In this document: one piece after another, positions 1 to 6,717 of the stretch
Layout: the number at the start of each line of letters is the position of its first letter
Numbering within the stretch: the first letter of the stretch is position 1
Assembly (NCBI GenBank): GCA_016744485.1
Contig: JADGEG010000050.1
Coordinates: 1-11,712, forward strand
Length of the DNA stretch: 11,712 bases
Direction: 5' to 3'
Source: Arcobacter sp.
Lineage (GTDB): Bacteria > Campylobacterota > Campylobacteria > Campylobacterales > Arcobacteraceae
The notes under the pieces: generated by a model
Database searches by the model: none
What the model was told of the DNA's origin: nothing
The model's input: the letters and a program-made list of their open reading frames with translations, nothing else
Made by a program: the position numbers and the translations under genes

Positions 1-1
1 A

Positions 2-58
2 TATCAAGGTGAAGAAGAAACAAATGATGATATTACATTAATAGCATTTAAGGTATGA
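2..58 (+). CDS. C-terminal end of a probable SpoIIE/PP2C-type serine phosphatase (partial, runs off the left edge)
   Basis: Only 18 codons and a TGA stop at 56-58 are in the window; the rest lies upstream. The visible tail ends in NDDITLIAFKV. An Asp-Asp-Ile-Thr-Leu stretch close to the C-terminus is characteristic of PP2C-like SpoIIE-domain phosphatases, where an Asp of this motif binds the catalytic metal and the last beta strand follows. Such proteins dephosphorylate phosphoserine/threonine partners, often anti-sigma-factor antagonists, and in bacteria are frequently fused to receiver or sensor domains. None of those domains can be seen here. The frame is open from the window edge and matches the strand of the following gyrA, but a 109-bp gap with its own probable promoter separates them. 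The assignment rests on one short motif and is moderate at best. Confidence 0.55.
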   Translation, partial: YQGEEETNDDITLIAFKV

Positions 59-83
59 AATTAACTTATAATAACTTATTTTA

Positions 84-98
84 AATAGTAGTACTATT
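84..98. repeat. 7-bp inverted repeat upstream of gyrA
   Basis: AATAGTA at 84-90 and TACTATT at 92-98 are perfect inverted copies around a single G at 91. The arms contain only one G/C pair each and no T-run follows directly, so an intrinsic terminator is doubtful. A protein-binding site or chance AT-rich symmetry is as likely. It lies between the stop of the upstream phosphatase-like gene and the gyrA promoter region. Confidence 0.4.
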
Positions 99-120
99 CG
101 TTTTGAACAAATGCTAAGCT

Positions 121-158
121 TTTTTTAGATAATATAAAGCCAATTTTTATACTAAAGG
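121..158 (+). promoter_or_regulatory. Probable gyrA promoter region and ribosome binding site
   Basis: The 109-bp gap ahead of gyrA holds a T-tract at 120-126 followed by GATAATATAAAG at 128-139, which offers overlapping -10-like hexamers (GATAAT 128-133, TATAAA 133-138). Campylobacterotal sigma-70 promoters typically show a TATAAT-like box after T-rich DNA, with a poor -35. A Shine-Dalgarno AAAGG at 154-158 lies 9 nt before the gyrA ATG. This is pattern matching; the exact transcription start cannot be read from sequence. Confidence 0.4.
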
Positions 159-167
159 TATTATTAG

Positions 168-2762
168 ATGGAGAACCTTTTCGAAAATCAAGACATTGTT
201 GATATTAATATTGAAAACTCAGTACAGGCCTCATATTTAGATTATTCAATGAGTGTTATTATTGGTCGAGCATTACCTGATGCTAAAGATGGATTAAAAC
301 CAGTACATAGAAGAATTTTATATGCTATGCATGATTTGAATTTAAGTTCAAAAGTTGCATATAAAAAATCTGCAAGAATTGTGGGTGATGTTATTGGTAA
401 ATATCATCCTCACGGGGATACTTCTGTTTATGATGCGTTAGTGCGTATGGCTCAAGATTTTTCAATGAGAGCACCTTTAATAGATGGTCAAGGAAATTTT
501 GGTTCAGTTGATGGAGATAATGCAGCGGCCATGAGATATACAGAAGCTAGAATGACAAAGATTTCTGAAGATATCTTAAAAGATATTGATAAAGATACTG
601 TAAATTTTGTAGCAAACTATGATGATACTATAAAAGAACCATCTGTTATGCCTACAAGACTACCTACTTTACTTATGAATGGTTCTGAGGGTATCGCTGT
701 TGGAATGGCTACAAAAATACCACCACATAATTTAGCTGAGTTATTAGATGCTATTTTATATAGTATTGATAATCCAAATGTTACAGCTGATGAATTAATG
801 CAATTTATAAAAGGTCCAGATTTCCCAACAGGTGGAACTATATTTGGGCGTCGTGGAATTATAGATGCTTATAATACAGGACGTGGTCGTGTTAAAATTA
901 GAGCAAAACATCATATAGAAACTAAGGGTAAAAAAGAAGTAATAGTTCTTGATGAACTTCCTTATCAAGTAAATAAATCACGCTTAATTGAACAAATTGC
1001 AAATTTAGCAAAAGATAAAACTATTGAAGGTATTTCAGAAGTTAGAGATGAATCAGATAGAGATGGTATTAGAGTTGTAATTGAACTTAAAAAAGACACT
1101 ATGGGTGAAATTGTACTAAACAATTTATATAAATCAACTCCATTAGAAACTACTTTTGGAATTATTATGCTAGCTGTTCATAATAAAGAACCAAAAATAT
1201 TTAAACTTCCAGAATTATTAAATGTATTTTTATCTCATAGAAAAACAGTCATTATAAGAAGAACTTTATTTGATTTAGAAAAAGCAAAAGCTAGAGCTCA
1301 TGTATTAGAAGGTCTTAAAATTGCTTTAGATAATATTGACGAAGTAGTTAAAATTATTAGAGCATCTACAAATGATGCAAATGCAAGAGAAAAACTACAA
1401 GAAAGGTTTGAACTTTCACAAATTCAATCTCAAGCTATCTTAGATATGAGATTAGGAAGATTAACAGGTCTTCAAAGAGATAAACTAGAAGCTGAATATC
1501 AAGAATTATTAACTTTAATTGCCCAACTTGAAGCTATTTTAAAATCTGAAGATAAATTAAATGAGATTATAAAAGAAGAATTATTAGAAATAAAAGAAAA
1601 ATATTCAACTCCAAGAAAAACTAAAATTGAAGATTCGTATGAAGAGATTGATATTGAAGATTTAATTCCAAATGAGCCTATGGTAGTAACCATTACTCAT
1701 AATGGTTATGTAAAAAGAGTTCCAATTAAACTATATGAAAAACAAAGACGAGGTGGTAAAGGTAAAGTTGCAGTTACTACTCATGATGATGATTTTATAG
1801 AAAGATTTTTTGTATCAAATACTCATGATACATTGATGTTTGTTACAAATATGGGACAACTATATTGGTTAAAAGTGTATAGAATTCCTGAAGGTAGTAG
1901 AATTGCAAAAGGTAAAGCAGTAGTTAATCTAATAAACCTAAGACCTGATGAAAAAATTATGGAAATTATTCCAACAAGTGATTTTGATGAAAGTAAATCC
2001 TTAGCATTTTTTACTAAAAATGGTATTGTCAAACGAACATCGTTATCAGACTTTTCAAATATTAGAGCAAATGGAGTAAGAGCTATTGTTTTAGATGAAC
2101 TTGATGAAATAGTAACTGCAAAAATTACAGATGCTTCATCAAAATTTTTAATGATTTTTACTTATTTGGGTCAATGTATTAGATTTGATATTAATAAAAC
2201 ACGAGATCAAGGTAGAACTACAAGGGGTGTACGAGGTATAAAATTTAAACGAGATTTAGATTTTGTTGTAGATGCTGATGTTATTAAAAATGAAGAACAA
2301 GAGTTATTATGTGTATCTGAAAAAGGTATAGGAAAAAGAACAACAGTTCAAGAATATAGATTAACAAATAGAGCAGGTTCTGGTGTTATATCTATGAAAT
2401 TATCTAATAAAACTGGTAATGTTATAGGAGAAGTTTTAGTTGATGAGACACAAGATCTTATGATATTAACTTCTATTGGTAAAATGATTAGAGTTGATAT
2501 GCAAAGTATTAGAAAAGCAGGAAGAAATACATCTGGTGTTATTATTGTAAATGCTGAAAAAGGTGATAAAGTTGTATCTATTGCAAAATGTCCAAAAGAA
2601 GATGAAGAAATAGAATTAGATGACAATGGTAATGTAATAATTAGAAATGCAAATGGAGATATCATTAGTACACCTAGTGATGAATTTAAAAATAATGATA
2701 ATACTACTAAAGATAAAGAAATAAAATCTTTAATTGATGATATACAAAAAGATAAGGAATAA
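168..2762 (+). CDS. gyrA: DNA gyrase subunit A
   Basis: GyrA is the breakage-reunion subunit of the GyrA2GyrB2 type IIA topoisomerase that introduces negative supercoils using ATP hydrolysed by GyrB. The 864-residue length fits the family. The catalytic tyrosine is Tyr124 in AAMRYTEARM. The quinolone-resistance region is HPHGDTSVYD (80-89), with Thr85 at the Ser83 position of E. coli and Asp89 at Asp87; this is the unmutated campylobacterotal state. The C-terminal DNA-wrapping domain begins near residue 500, carries the GyrA box QRRGGKG (526-532) and shows six beta-pinwheel repeats (about 506, 556, 612, 661, 713 and 764). After about residue 808 comes an acidic, Asn-rich tail. The intact GyrA box identifies gyrase rather than topoisomerase IV ParC. 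The ATG follows AAAGG by 9 nt. It heads a plus-strand run; asd starts 6 bp downstream. Confidence 0.98.
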   Translation: MENLFENQDIVDINIENSVQASYLDYSMSVIIGRALPDAKDGLKPVHRRILYAMHDLNLSSKVAYKKSARIVGDVIGKYHPHGDTSVYDALVRMAQDFSMRAPLIDGQGNFGSVDGDNAAAMRYTEARMTKISEDILKDIDKDTVNFVANYDDTIKEPSVMPTRLPTLLMNGSEGIAVGMATKIPPHNLAELLDAILYSIDNPNVTADELMQFIKGPDFPTGGTIFGRRGIIDAYNTGRGRVKIRAKHHIETKGKKEVIVLDELPYQVNKSRLIEQIANLAKDKTIEGISEVRDESDRDGIRVVIELKKDTMGEIVLNNLYKSTPLETTFGIIMLAVHNKEPKIFKLPELLNVFLSHRKTVIIRRTLFDLEKAKARAHVLEGLKIALDNIDEVVKIIRASTNDANAREKLQERFELSQIQSQAILDMRLGRLTGLQRDKLEAEYQELLTLIAQLEAILKSEDKLNEIIKEELLEIKEKYSTPRKTKIEDSYEEIDIEDLIPNEPMVVTITHNGYVKRVPIKLYEKQRRGGKGKVAVTTHDDDFIERFFVSNTHDTLMFVTNMGQLYWLKVYRIPEGSRIAKGKAVVNLINLRPDEKIMEIIPTSDFDESKSLAFFTKNGIVKRTSLSDFSNIRANGVRAIVLDELDEIVTAKITDASSKFLMIFTYLGQCIRFDINKTRDQGRTTRGVRGIKFKRDLDFVVDADVIKNEEQELLCVSEKGIGKRTTVQEYRLTNRAGSGVISMKLSNKTGNVIGEVLVDETQDLMILTSIGKMIRVDMQSIRKAGRNTSGVIIVNAEKGDKVVSIAKCPKEDEEIELDDNGNVIIRNANGDIISTPSDEFKNNDNTTKDKEIKSLIDDIQKDKE

Positions 2763-2768
2763 ATAAAA

Positions 2769-3803
2769 ATGAGAAAATTTAATGTAGCCGTTGTAGGTGC
2801 AACTGGTGCAGTTGGAGAAGAACTTTTTAGAGTAATGGAAGATTATGATTTTCCAGTTAATAATATAGTGCCACTTGCAAGTGCAAGAAGTATTGGCAAT
2901 AAAATTAATTATAAAAATAAAGAATATTCAGTGTTAGAGTTAACTCATACTTGTTTTGAAGAAAATGAAGTAGATATTGCATTTTTTAGTGCTGGTGGAA
3001 ATATATCAGAAAAGTTTGCTAAATATGCAGTTGAAGCAGGTGCTCTTGTTATTGATAATACAAGTCATTTTAGAATGCAAAAAAATGTTCCTTTAGTTGT
3101 ACCTGAAGTAAACCCAAATGATATTTTAGGATGGAAAAGAACAGGAATAATTGCTAATCCTAATTGTTCAACTATTCAAATGGTTTTAAGCTTAAAGCCA
3201 CTTGATGACTTATATGGCATTAAAAGAGTAGATGTAGCAACTTATCAAGCAGTTTCAGGAGCTGGAAAAGCAGGTATGGAAGAATTAGTTAACCAAATGC
3301 AAGATTTTTTTGCTTTTAAATTAAGCGATAGTAAAAAAGAACAATTTGCTCATCAAATAGCATTAAATGTGATACCACAAGTTGATATAGCACAAGATAA
3401 TTCTTTTACTAAAGAAGAAATGAAAATGATTAACGAAACTCAAAAAATTCTGCACAAAGACATAGCAATAGCTGCAACTTGTGTAAGAGTACCTGTTTTA
3501 AGAAGTCATAGTGAAGCTATTACTATTACATTTAATGAAGATATTGATATTGATATAAATGAAGTTAAAAATGTATTAGAAGAATTTGAAAATATAGAAG
3601 TAATAGATGATTTAAAAAACAATTTTTATCCAATGCCTATTATTTCAACTGATACAGACATCACTTATGTTGGAAGACTAAGAAAAGATTTGTATTCAAA
3701 CAATATCTTACATTATTTTAATGTAGCTGATCAAGTAAGAGTAGGGGCTGCAACAAATTCAGTTCGTATTGCTTTAAAATGGATTGAATTAGAAAACGAT
3801 TAA
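2769..3803 (+). CDS. asd: Aspartate-semialdehyde dehydrogenase
   Basis: Asd reduces L-aspartyl-4-phosphate to L-aspartate 4-semialdehyde with NADPH, the branch-point step towards diaminopimelate/lysine, threonine and methionine. At 344 residues it has the family's usual length. The N-terminal Rossmann loop is GATGAVG (10-16). The catalytic cysteine is Cys133 in ANPNCST. The conserved substrate segment is Gln160 followed by SGAGKAG (163-169). The catalytic histidine is His247 in RSHSEA, and the C-terminal AATNSVRIA lies at 327-335. The ATG is only 6 bp after the gyrA stop, and its Shine-Dalgarno AAGGA (2754-2758) sits inside the last gyrA codons, so the two are very likely cotranscribed and perhaps translationally linked. 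No anomaly is visible. Confidence 0.97.
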   Translation: MRKFNVAVVGATGAVGEELFRVMEDYDFPVNNIVPLASARSIGNKINYKNKEYSVLELTHTCFEENEVDIAFFSAGGNISEKFAKYAVEAGALVIDNTSHFRMQKNVPLVVPEVNPNDILGWKRTGIIANPNCSTIQMVLSLKPLDDLYGIKRVDVATYQAVSGAGKAGMEELVNQMQDFFAFKLSDSKKEQFAHQIALNVIPQVDIAQDNSFTKEEMKMINETQKILHKDIAIAATCVRVPVLRSHSEAITITFNEDIDIDINEVKNVLEEFENIEVIDDLKNNFYPMPIISTDTDITYVGRLRKDLYSNNILHYFNVADQVRVGAATNSVRIALKWIELEND

Positions 3804-3804
3804 A

Positions 3805-4314
3805 ATGCTTGAAAAACTTTTTGAAAAAACTATGTGGAATACTAGACTTTTTGTTTTACTTCCCGTAATATTTGGTTTAATTGGAGCAATTATACTTTTT
3901 ATTATTGCTTCAGTTGATATTTTTGAAGTTTTAAAATATACAATAAATGTATATATAAATTCACTTCATCCTAAAAATTTTCATGAAATAGTAGTTAGTA
4001 AAATTATTGGAGCAGTTGATTTATATTTAATTGCTGTTGTAATGCTAATTTTTGCTTTTGGTTTATATGAACTTTTTATTTCAAAAATAGATGAAGCTAA
4101 AAATGAACAAGATCTTGGAATTTTAGCTATTAAAACTCTTGATCAATTAAAAGATAAAATAGCAAAAGTTATTGTGATGGTATTAATTGTAAGCTTTTTT
4201 CAAAAAGTTTTACATACAAACTATGATGGAGCTTTAGATATGTTGTATTTTGCTGTTTCTATTGCTCTATTAGCTGTTGGACTTTTCTTTTTAGGAAAAG
4301 TTGGAAAACACTAA
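3805..4314 (+). CDS. UPF0114 (YqhA-like) inner-membrane protein of unknown function
   Basis: This 169-residue membrane protein resembles the UPF0114/YqhA family: short N-terminal amphipathic start, WNTR-type opening, a long first membrane helix and GLYELFISKID after the second. Four hydrophobic segments are visible at about 14-36, 66-91, 118-135 and 143-164, with charged loops between. No catalytic motif, metal site or signal peptide is seen, and no function is established for the family as far as I know. Its ATG begins one nucleotide after the asd stop and has no convincing Shine-Dalgarno sequence, which suggests translational coupling to asd. hemE follows 21 bp later. Membership is read from overall pattern, so the family call is good but not certain. 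Confidence 0.8.
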   Translation: MLEKLFEKTMWNTRLFVLLPVIFGLIGAIILFIIASVDIFEVLKYTINVYINSLHPKNFHEIVVSKIIGAVDLYLIAVVMLIFAFGLYELFISKIDEAKNEQDLGILAIKTLDQLKDKIAKVIVMVLIVSFFQKVLHTNYDGALDMLYFAVSIALLAVGLFFLGKVGKH

Positions 4315-4335
4315 TTAAAAATTAAAAGGTAAAAA

Positions 4336-5367
4336 ATGTCAAAAATATTTGTAGATGCTTGTTTTGGTAAAGAAACTTCTTATACTCCTGTTTGGATGAT
4401 GAGACAAGCAGGAAGATATCTTCCAGAATATATGAAAGTAAGAGAAGAAGCTGGAAATTTTTTAAATCTTTGCCATAATCCTAAAAAAGCTTGTGAAGTA
4501 ACACTACAACCTGTGGATATAGTTGGAGTTGATGCAGCTATTTTATTTTCAGATATTTTAGTAATTCCAAATGAAATGGGAATGCACTTAGAATTTATCA
4601 AAGGTGAAGGACCTAATTTTAAAAATCCTATTCTAAATCAAACTGATTTAGATAATTTAATAGAAGGTGAAAAGGCAGCTAATAAATTAACTTATGTTTA
4701 TGAAGCTATTAAGTTAACTAGAGCTAAATTATCTCAAGATAAAGCACTTATAGGCTTTACAGGATCTCCTTGGACACTTGCTACGTATATGATTGAAGGA
4801 AAAGGTACTAAAACATATAATATTTGCAAAAAAATGATGTATTCTAATCCTTCATTATTGCATAATATTTTAAAAAAAGTTACTAATACTATTAAAATAT
4901 ATATGGAAAAACAAATTCAAGCAGGTATTGATGTAGTTCAAATATTTGATTCTTGGGCAGCAGCAATTGAACCAGGAATGTATGATGAATTTTCTTGGTC
5001 TTATATGGTAGAAATTGCAGATTTTATAAAAGAAAAATACCCACATATTCCTATTATTATGTTTCCAAAAGGAATTCCAGCATTTTTAGATAAAGTGTAT
5101 GGTAATTTTGATGTTTTTGGAGTAGACTGGTCAATTCCTATGAGCTTAGCTAAAGAAAAATTAGGTACTAAATATGTATTACAAGGTAATATGGAACCTT
5201 GTAGATTATATTCAAAAGAAGCAACTAGTAAATGTGTTGAAAAAATACAAGAAACTATGCAAGGTAAAAGACATATTTTTAATTTAGGACATGGTATTTT
5301 ACCTGATGTTCCAGTGCAAAATGCAATTCATTTTATAAATGAATGTAAAAGAGTAAGTAGAAAATAA
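4336..5367 (+). CDS. hemE: Uroporphyrinogen III decarboxylase
   Basis: HemE removes the four acetate carboxyls of uroporphyrinogen III to give coproporphyrinogen III, a cofactor-independent cytoplasmic step of haem synthesis. The 343-residue protein shows the signature PVWMMRQAGRYLPEY (18-32), with substrate-binding Arg23 and Arg27. It also has Asp73 in LFSDIL, the aspartate that contacts the pyrrole NH groups, Tyr151 in TLATYM, Ser206 in FDSWAA and His319 in NLGHGILP. These match the active-site set known from human UROD (Arg37, Arg41, Asp86, Tyr164, Ser219, His339). AAAAGG at 4324-4329 stands 6 nt before the ATG. It lies in the gyrA-asd run; the later haem gene hemH is about 5 kb away on the opposite strand, so the two are not co-operonic. 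Confidence 0.98.
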   Translation: MSKIFVDACFGKETSYTPVWMMRQAGRYLPEYMKVREEAGNFLNLCHNPKKACEVTLQPVDIVGVDAAILFSDILVIPNEMGMHLEFIKGEGPNFKNPILNQTDLDNLIEGEKAANKLTYVYEAIKLTRAKLSQDKALIGFTGSPWTLATYMIEGKGTKTYNICKKMMYSNPSLLHNILKKVTNTIKIYMEKQIQAGIDVVQIFDSWAAAIEPGMYDEFSWSYMVEIADFIKEKYPHIPIIMFPKGIPAFLDKVYGNFDVFGVDWSIPMSLAKEKLGTKYVLQGNMEPCRLYSKEATSKCVEKIQETMQGKRHIFNLGHGILPDVPVQNAIHFINECKRVSRK

Positions 5368-5375
5368 ACAAAAGT

Positions 5376-6338
5376 ATGTATTCATATTTAAAAAATAATA
5401 ACTTAAATTTTATAAAAAATAACTCTAAGGGAAATACTTTAAAAGATGGTATTTTTATCAATCTTTATGGTCAATCTGGAATAAGTAGTGTTTTTGATAT
5501 TTTAAAATGGAAACTTAGAAAAAATAAATATAAAACTATAAAAAAAAATGATAAATATAAAATGAAAATTATTAAAAATACTATGCTTGTAAATAAAAAA
5601 GAAGATTATATATCTTGGTTAGGTCATGCATCTTTTCTTATACAAATAAATGGCAAAAAAATATTAACAGATCCTTGTCTTTTTGCACCTCCTTTTATTA
5701 AAAGGTTAACAAGGCTACCTTGTAATATAGAAGATATAAAACCTGATTATCTTCTTATTAGTCATGGTCATTATGATCACTTGGATAAAAAAAGTATTAA
5801 ATATTTTAATAAAAGTACAGCTTTAATTCCGTTAAAAATGGGTAAACTTGTAAAAAAGTTTAATAAAACAATTAATATCCAAGAAGCAGCTTGGTATCAA
5901 AAATATAATATAAATGAAGAGTTTGAAATATTTTTTTTACCTGCACATCATTGGCATAAAAGAACATTAAAAGATCAAGATAAAACTTTATGGGGAAGTT
6001 TTTTAATAAAAACTAAAACTAAAACTATTTATTTCGCAGGAGATAGTGGATATTCTAAGCATTTTAAAGATATAGGTAATATGTTTGATATTGATATAGC
6101 TCTTCTACCTATAGGAGCATATGAACCAAGATGGTTTATGAAGTCAAGTCATATTAATCCACAAGAAGCACTAAAAGCATATAAAGACTTAAATGCTAAA
6201 GAATTTATTCCTATGCATTTTGGTACTTTTGACCTTTCAGATGAGCCTATCAGTGAGCCTCCAAAGCTTTTGAAAAAAATAAAAAAAGACGAAAATATTA
6301 AGTTTTTAGATATTGGTGAAGAATTTATTTTAGATTAA
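5376..6338 (+). CDS. Metallo-beta-lactamase-fold hydrolase, NAPE-PLD-like
   Basis: This 320-residue protein has a metallo-beta-lactamase fold of the NAPE-phospholipase-D-like/UlaG-like branch. The fold begins with WLGHASFLIQ (81-90) and LTDPCL (97-102). The zinc ligands are HGHYDH (His130, His132, Asp134, His135), His192 in PAHHWH, Asp223 in AGDSGY and His281 in MHFGTF; SSHINPQEA around His259 also matches the NAPE-PLD pattern. The roughly 78-residue N-terminal extension contains VFDILKWKL, typical of this branch, which supports the upstream ATG although no clear Shine-Dalgarno sequence precedes it. There is no signal peptide, so it is probably cytoplasmic. The substrate is unknown: a phosphodiester or lipid is suggested by the family, not shown. 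It starts 8 bp after hemE and ends 9 bp before the convergent arsR stop. Lys, Asn and Ile content is high in its N-terminal part. Confidence 0.85.
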   Translation: MYSYLKNNNLNFIKNNSKGNTLKDGIFINLYGQSGISSVFDILKWKLRKNKYKTIKKNDKYKMKIIKNTMLVNKKEDYISWLGHASFLIQINGKKILTDPCLFAPPFIKRLTRLPCNIEDIKPDYLLISHGHYDHLDKKSIKYFNKSTALIPLKMGKLVKKFNKTINIQEAAWYQKYNINEEFEIFFLPAHHWHKRTLKDQDKTLWGSFLIKTKTKTIYFAGDSGYSKHFKDIGNMFDIDIALLPIGAYEPRWFMKSSHINPQEALKAYKDLNAKEFIPMHFGTFDLSDEPISEPPKLLKKIKKDENIKFLDIGEEFILD

Positions 6339-6347
6339 ATCTTTCAT

Positions 6348-6647
6348 TTATTCCTTAAAAGGAATACCAGAACAACAACTTTCTTGCAATTCATTTAAGA
6401 CAGCTTGCAGTACATCAAAATTTGCAATACAGTTTAAAATTCGTCCTTCTCTTTTTTGACTAATTAAACCCACATTTGACAATTTTGTTAAATGATGAGA
6501 AAGAGTTGAAGCAGGTATTTGTAAGTAATCTTGAATTTCACCTACACGAATTCCCTTCCGTCCTACTTTAATTAAAAACATATATATTTTCAATCTTGTA
6601 ATATTTCCAAGTTCTGCTAAATATTTTGCTAAATTTTCTTCTGTCAT
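6348..6647 (-). CDS. arsR: ArsR/SmtB-family metalloid-responsive repressor
   Basis: This 99-residue winged-helix repressor opens with an LAELGNITRLKIYMFL helix (10-25). The recognition helix is PASTLSHHLTKL (45-56), and the beta wing follows at SQKREGRILNCIAN (63-76). It ends in SCCSGIPFKE: adjacent Cys91-Cys92 near the C-terminus, with Cys73 as the only other cysteine. The helix-3 CxC motif of E. coli-type ArsR is absent. A C-terminal Cys pair resembles the separately evolved As(III) site of Acidithiobacillus ferrooxidans ArsR (Cys95, Cys96, Cys102), so arsenite or another thiophilic metalloid is the probable inducer. It lies 70 bp downstream of arsP on the same strand; the gap holds one TTAGAAT half-site-like sequence and only a weak Shine-Dalgarno. 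It probably represses arsP, and itself, from the palindrome upstream of arsP. The symbol rests on context and the Cys pair. Confidence 0.8.
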   Translation of the reverse strand: MTEENLAKYLAELGNITRLKIYMFLIKVGRKGIRVGEIQDYLQIPASTLSHHLTKLSNVGLISQKREGRILNCIANFDVLQAVLNELQESCCSGIPFKE

Positions 6648-6717
6648 ATTATACTTTCATTATGTGATTTTATATTCTAACTAAAATATTACTAATTTAA
6701 CAAATAAGCACAATTAT

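Noticed and set aside
109..126. Rho-independent terminator ending in the T-tract before gyrA (GCTAAGC then T-run)
   Set aside because: The GCT/AGC stem is only 3 bp with a one-base loop, which cannot form a stable hairpin. The T-tract is better explained as promoter-type T-rich DNA.
1499..1693. Minus-strand open frame of 64 codons inside gyrA
   Set aside because: It is fully antisense to conserved gyrA coding sequence, Ser/Ile-rich as expected of a shadow frame, and matches no family. The longer antisense frames at 1823-2032, 2348-2665 and 4380-4601 were rejected for the same reason.
6332..6364. Possible bidirectional terminator at the convergent junction (AGATT/AATCT at 6332-6342 and ATTCC/GGAAT around 6349-6364)
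   Set aside because: The stems are only 4-5 bp, one has a one-base loop, neither has a proper T-run on either strand, and the second lies inside the last codons of arsR.
6648..6717. Second ArsR operator between arsP and arsR
   Set aside because: Only one TTAGAAT-like half-site (minus strand, about 6674-6680) is present, with no matching inverted arm. In AT-rich DNA this is not enough to call a site.
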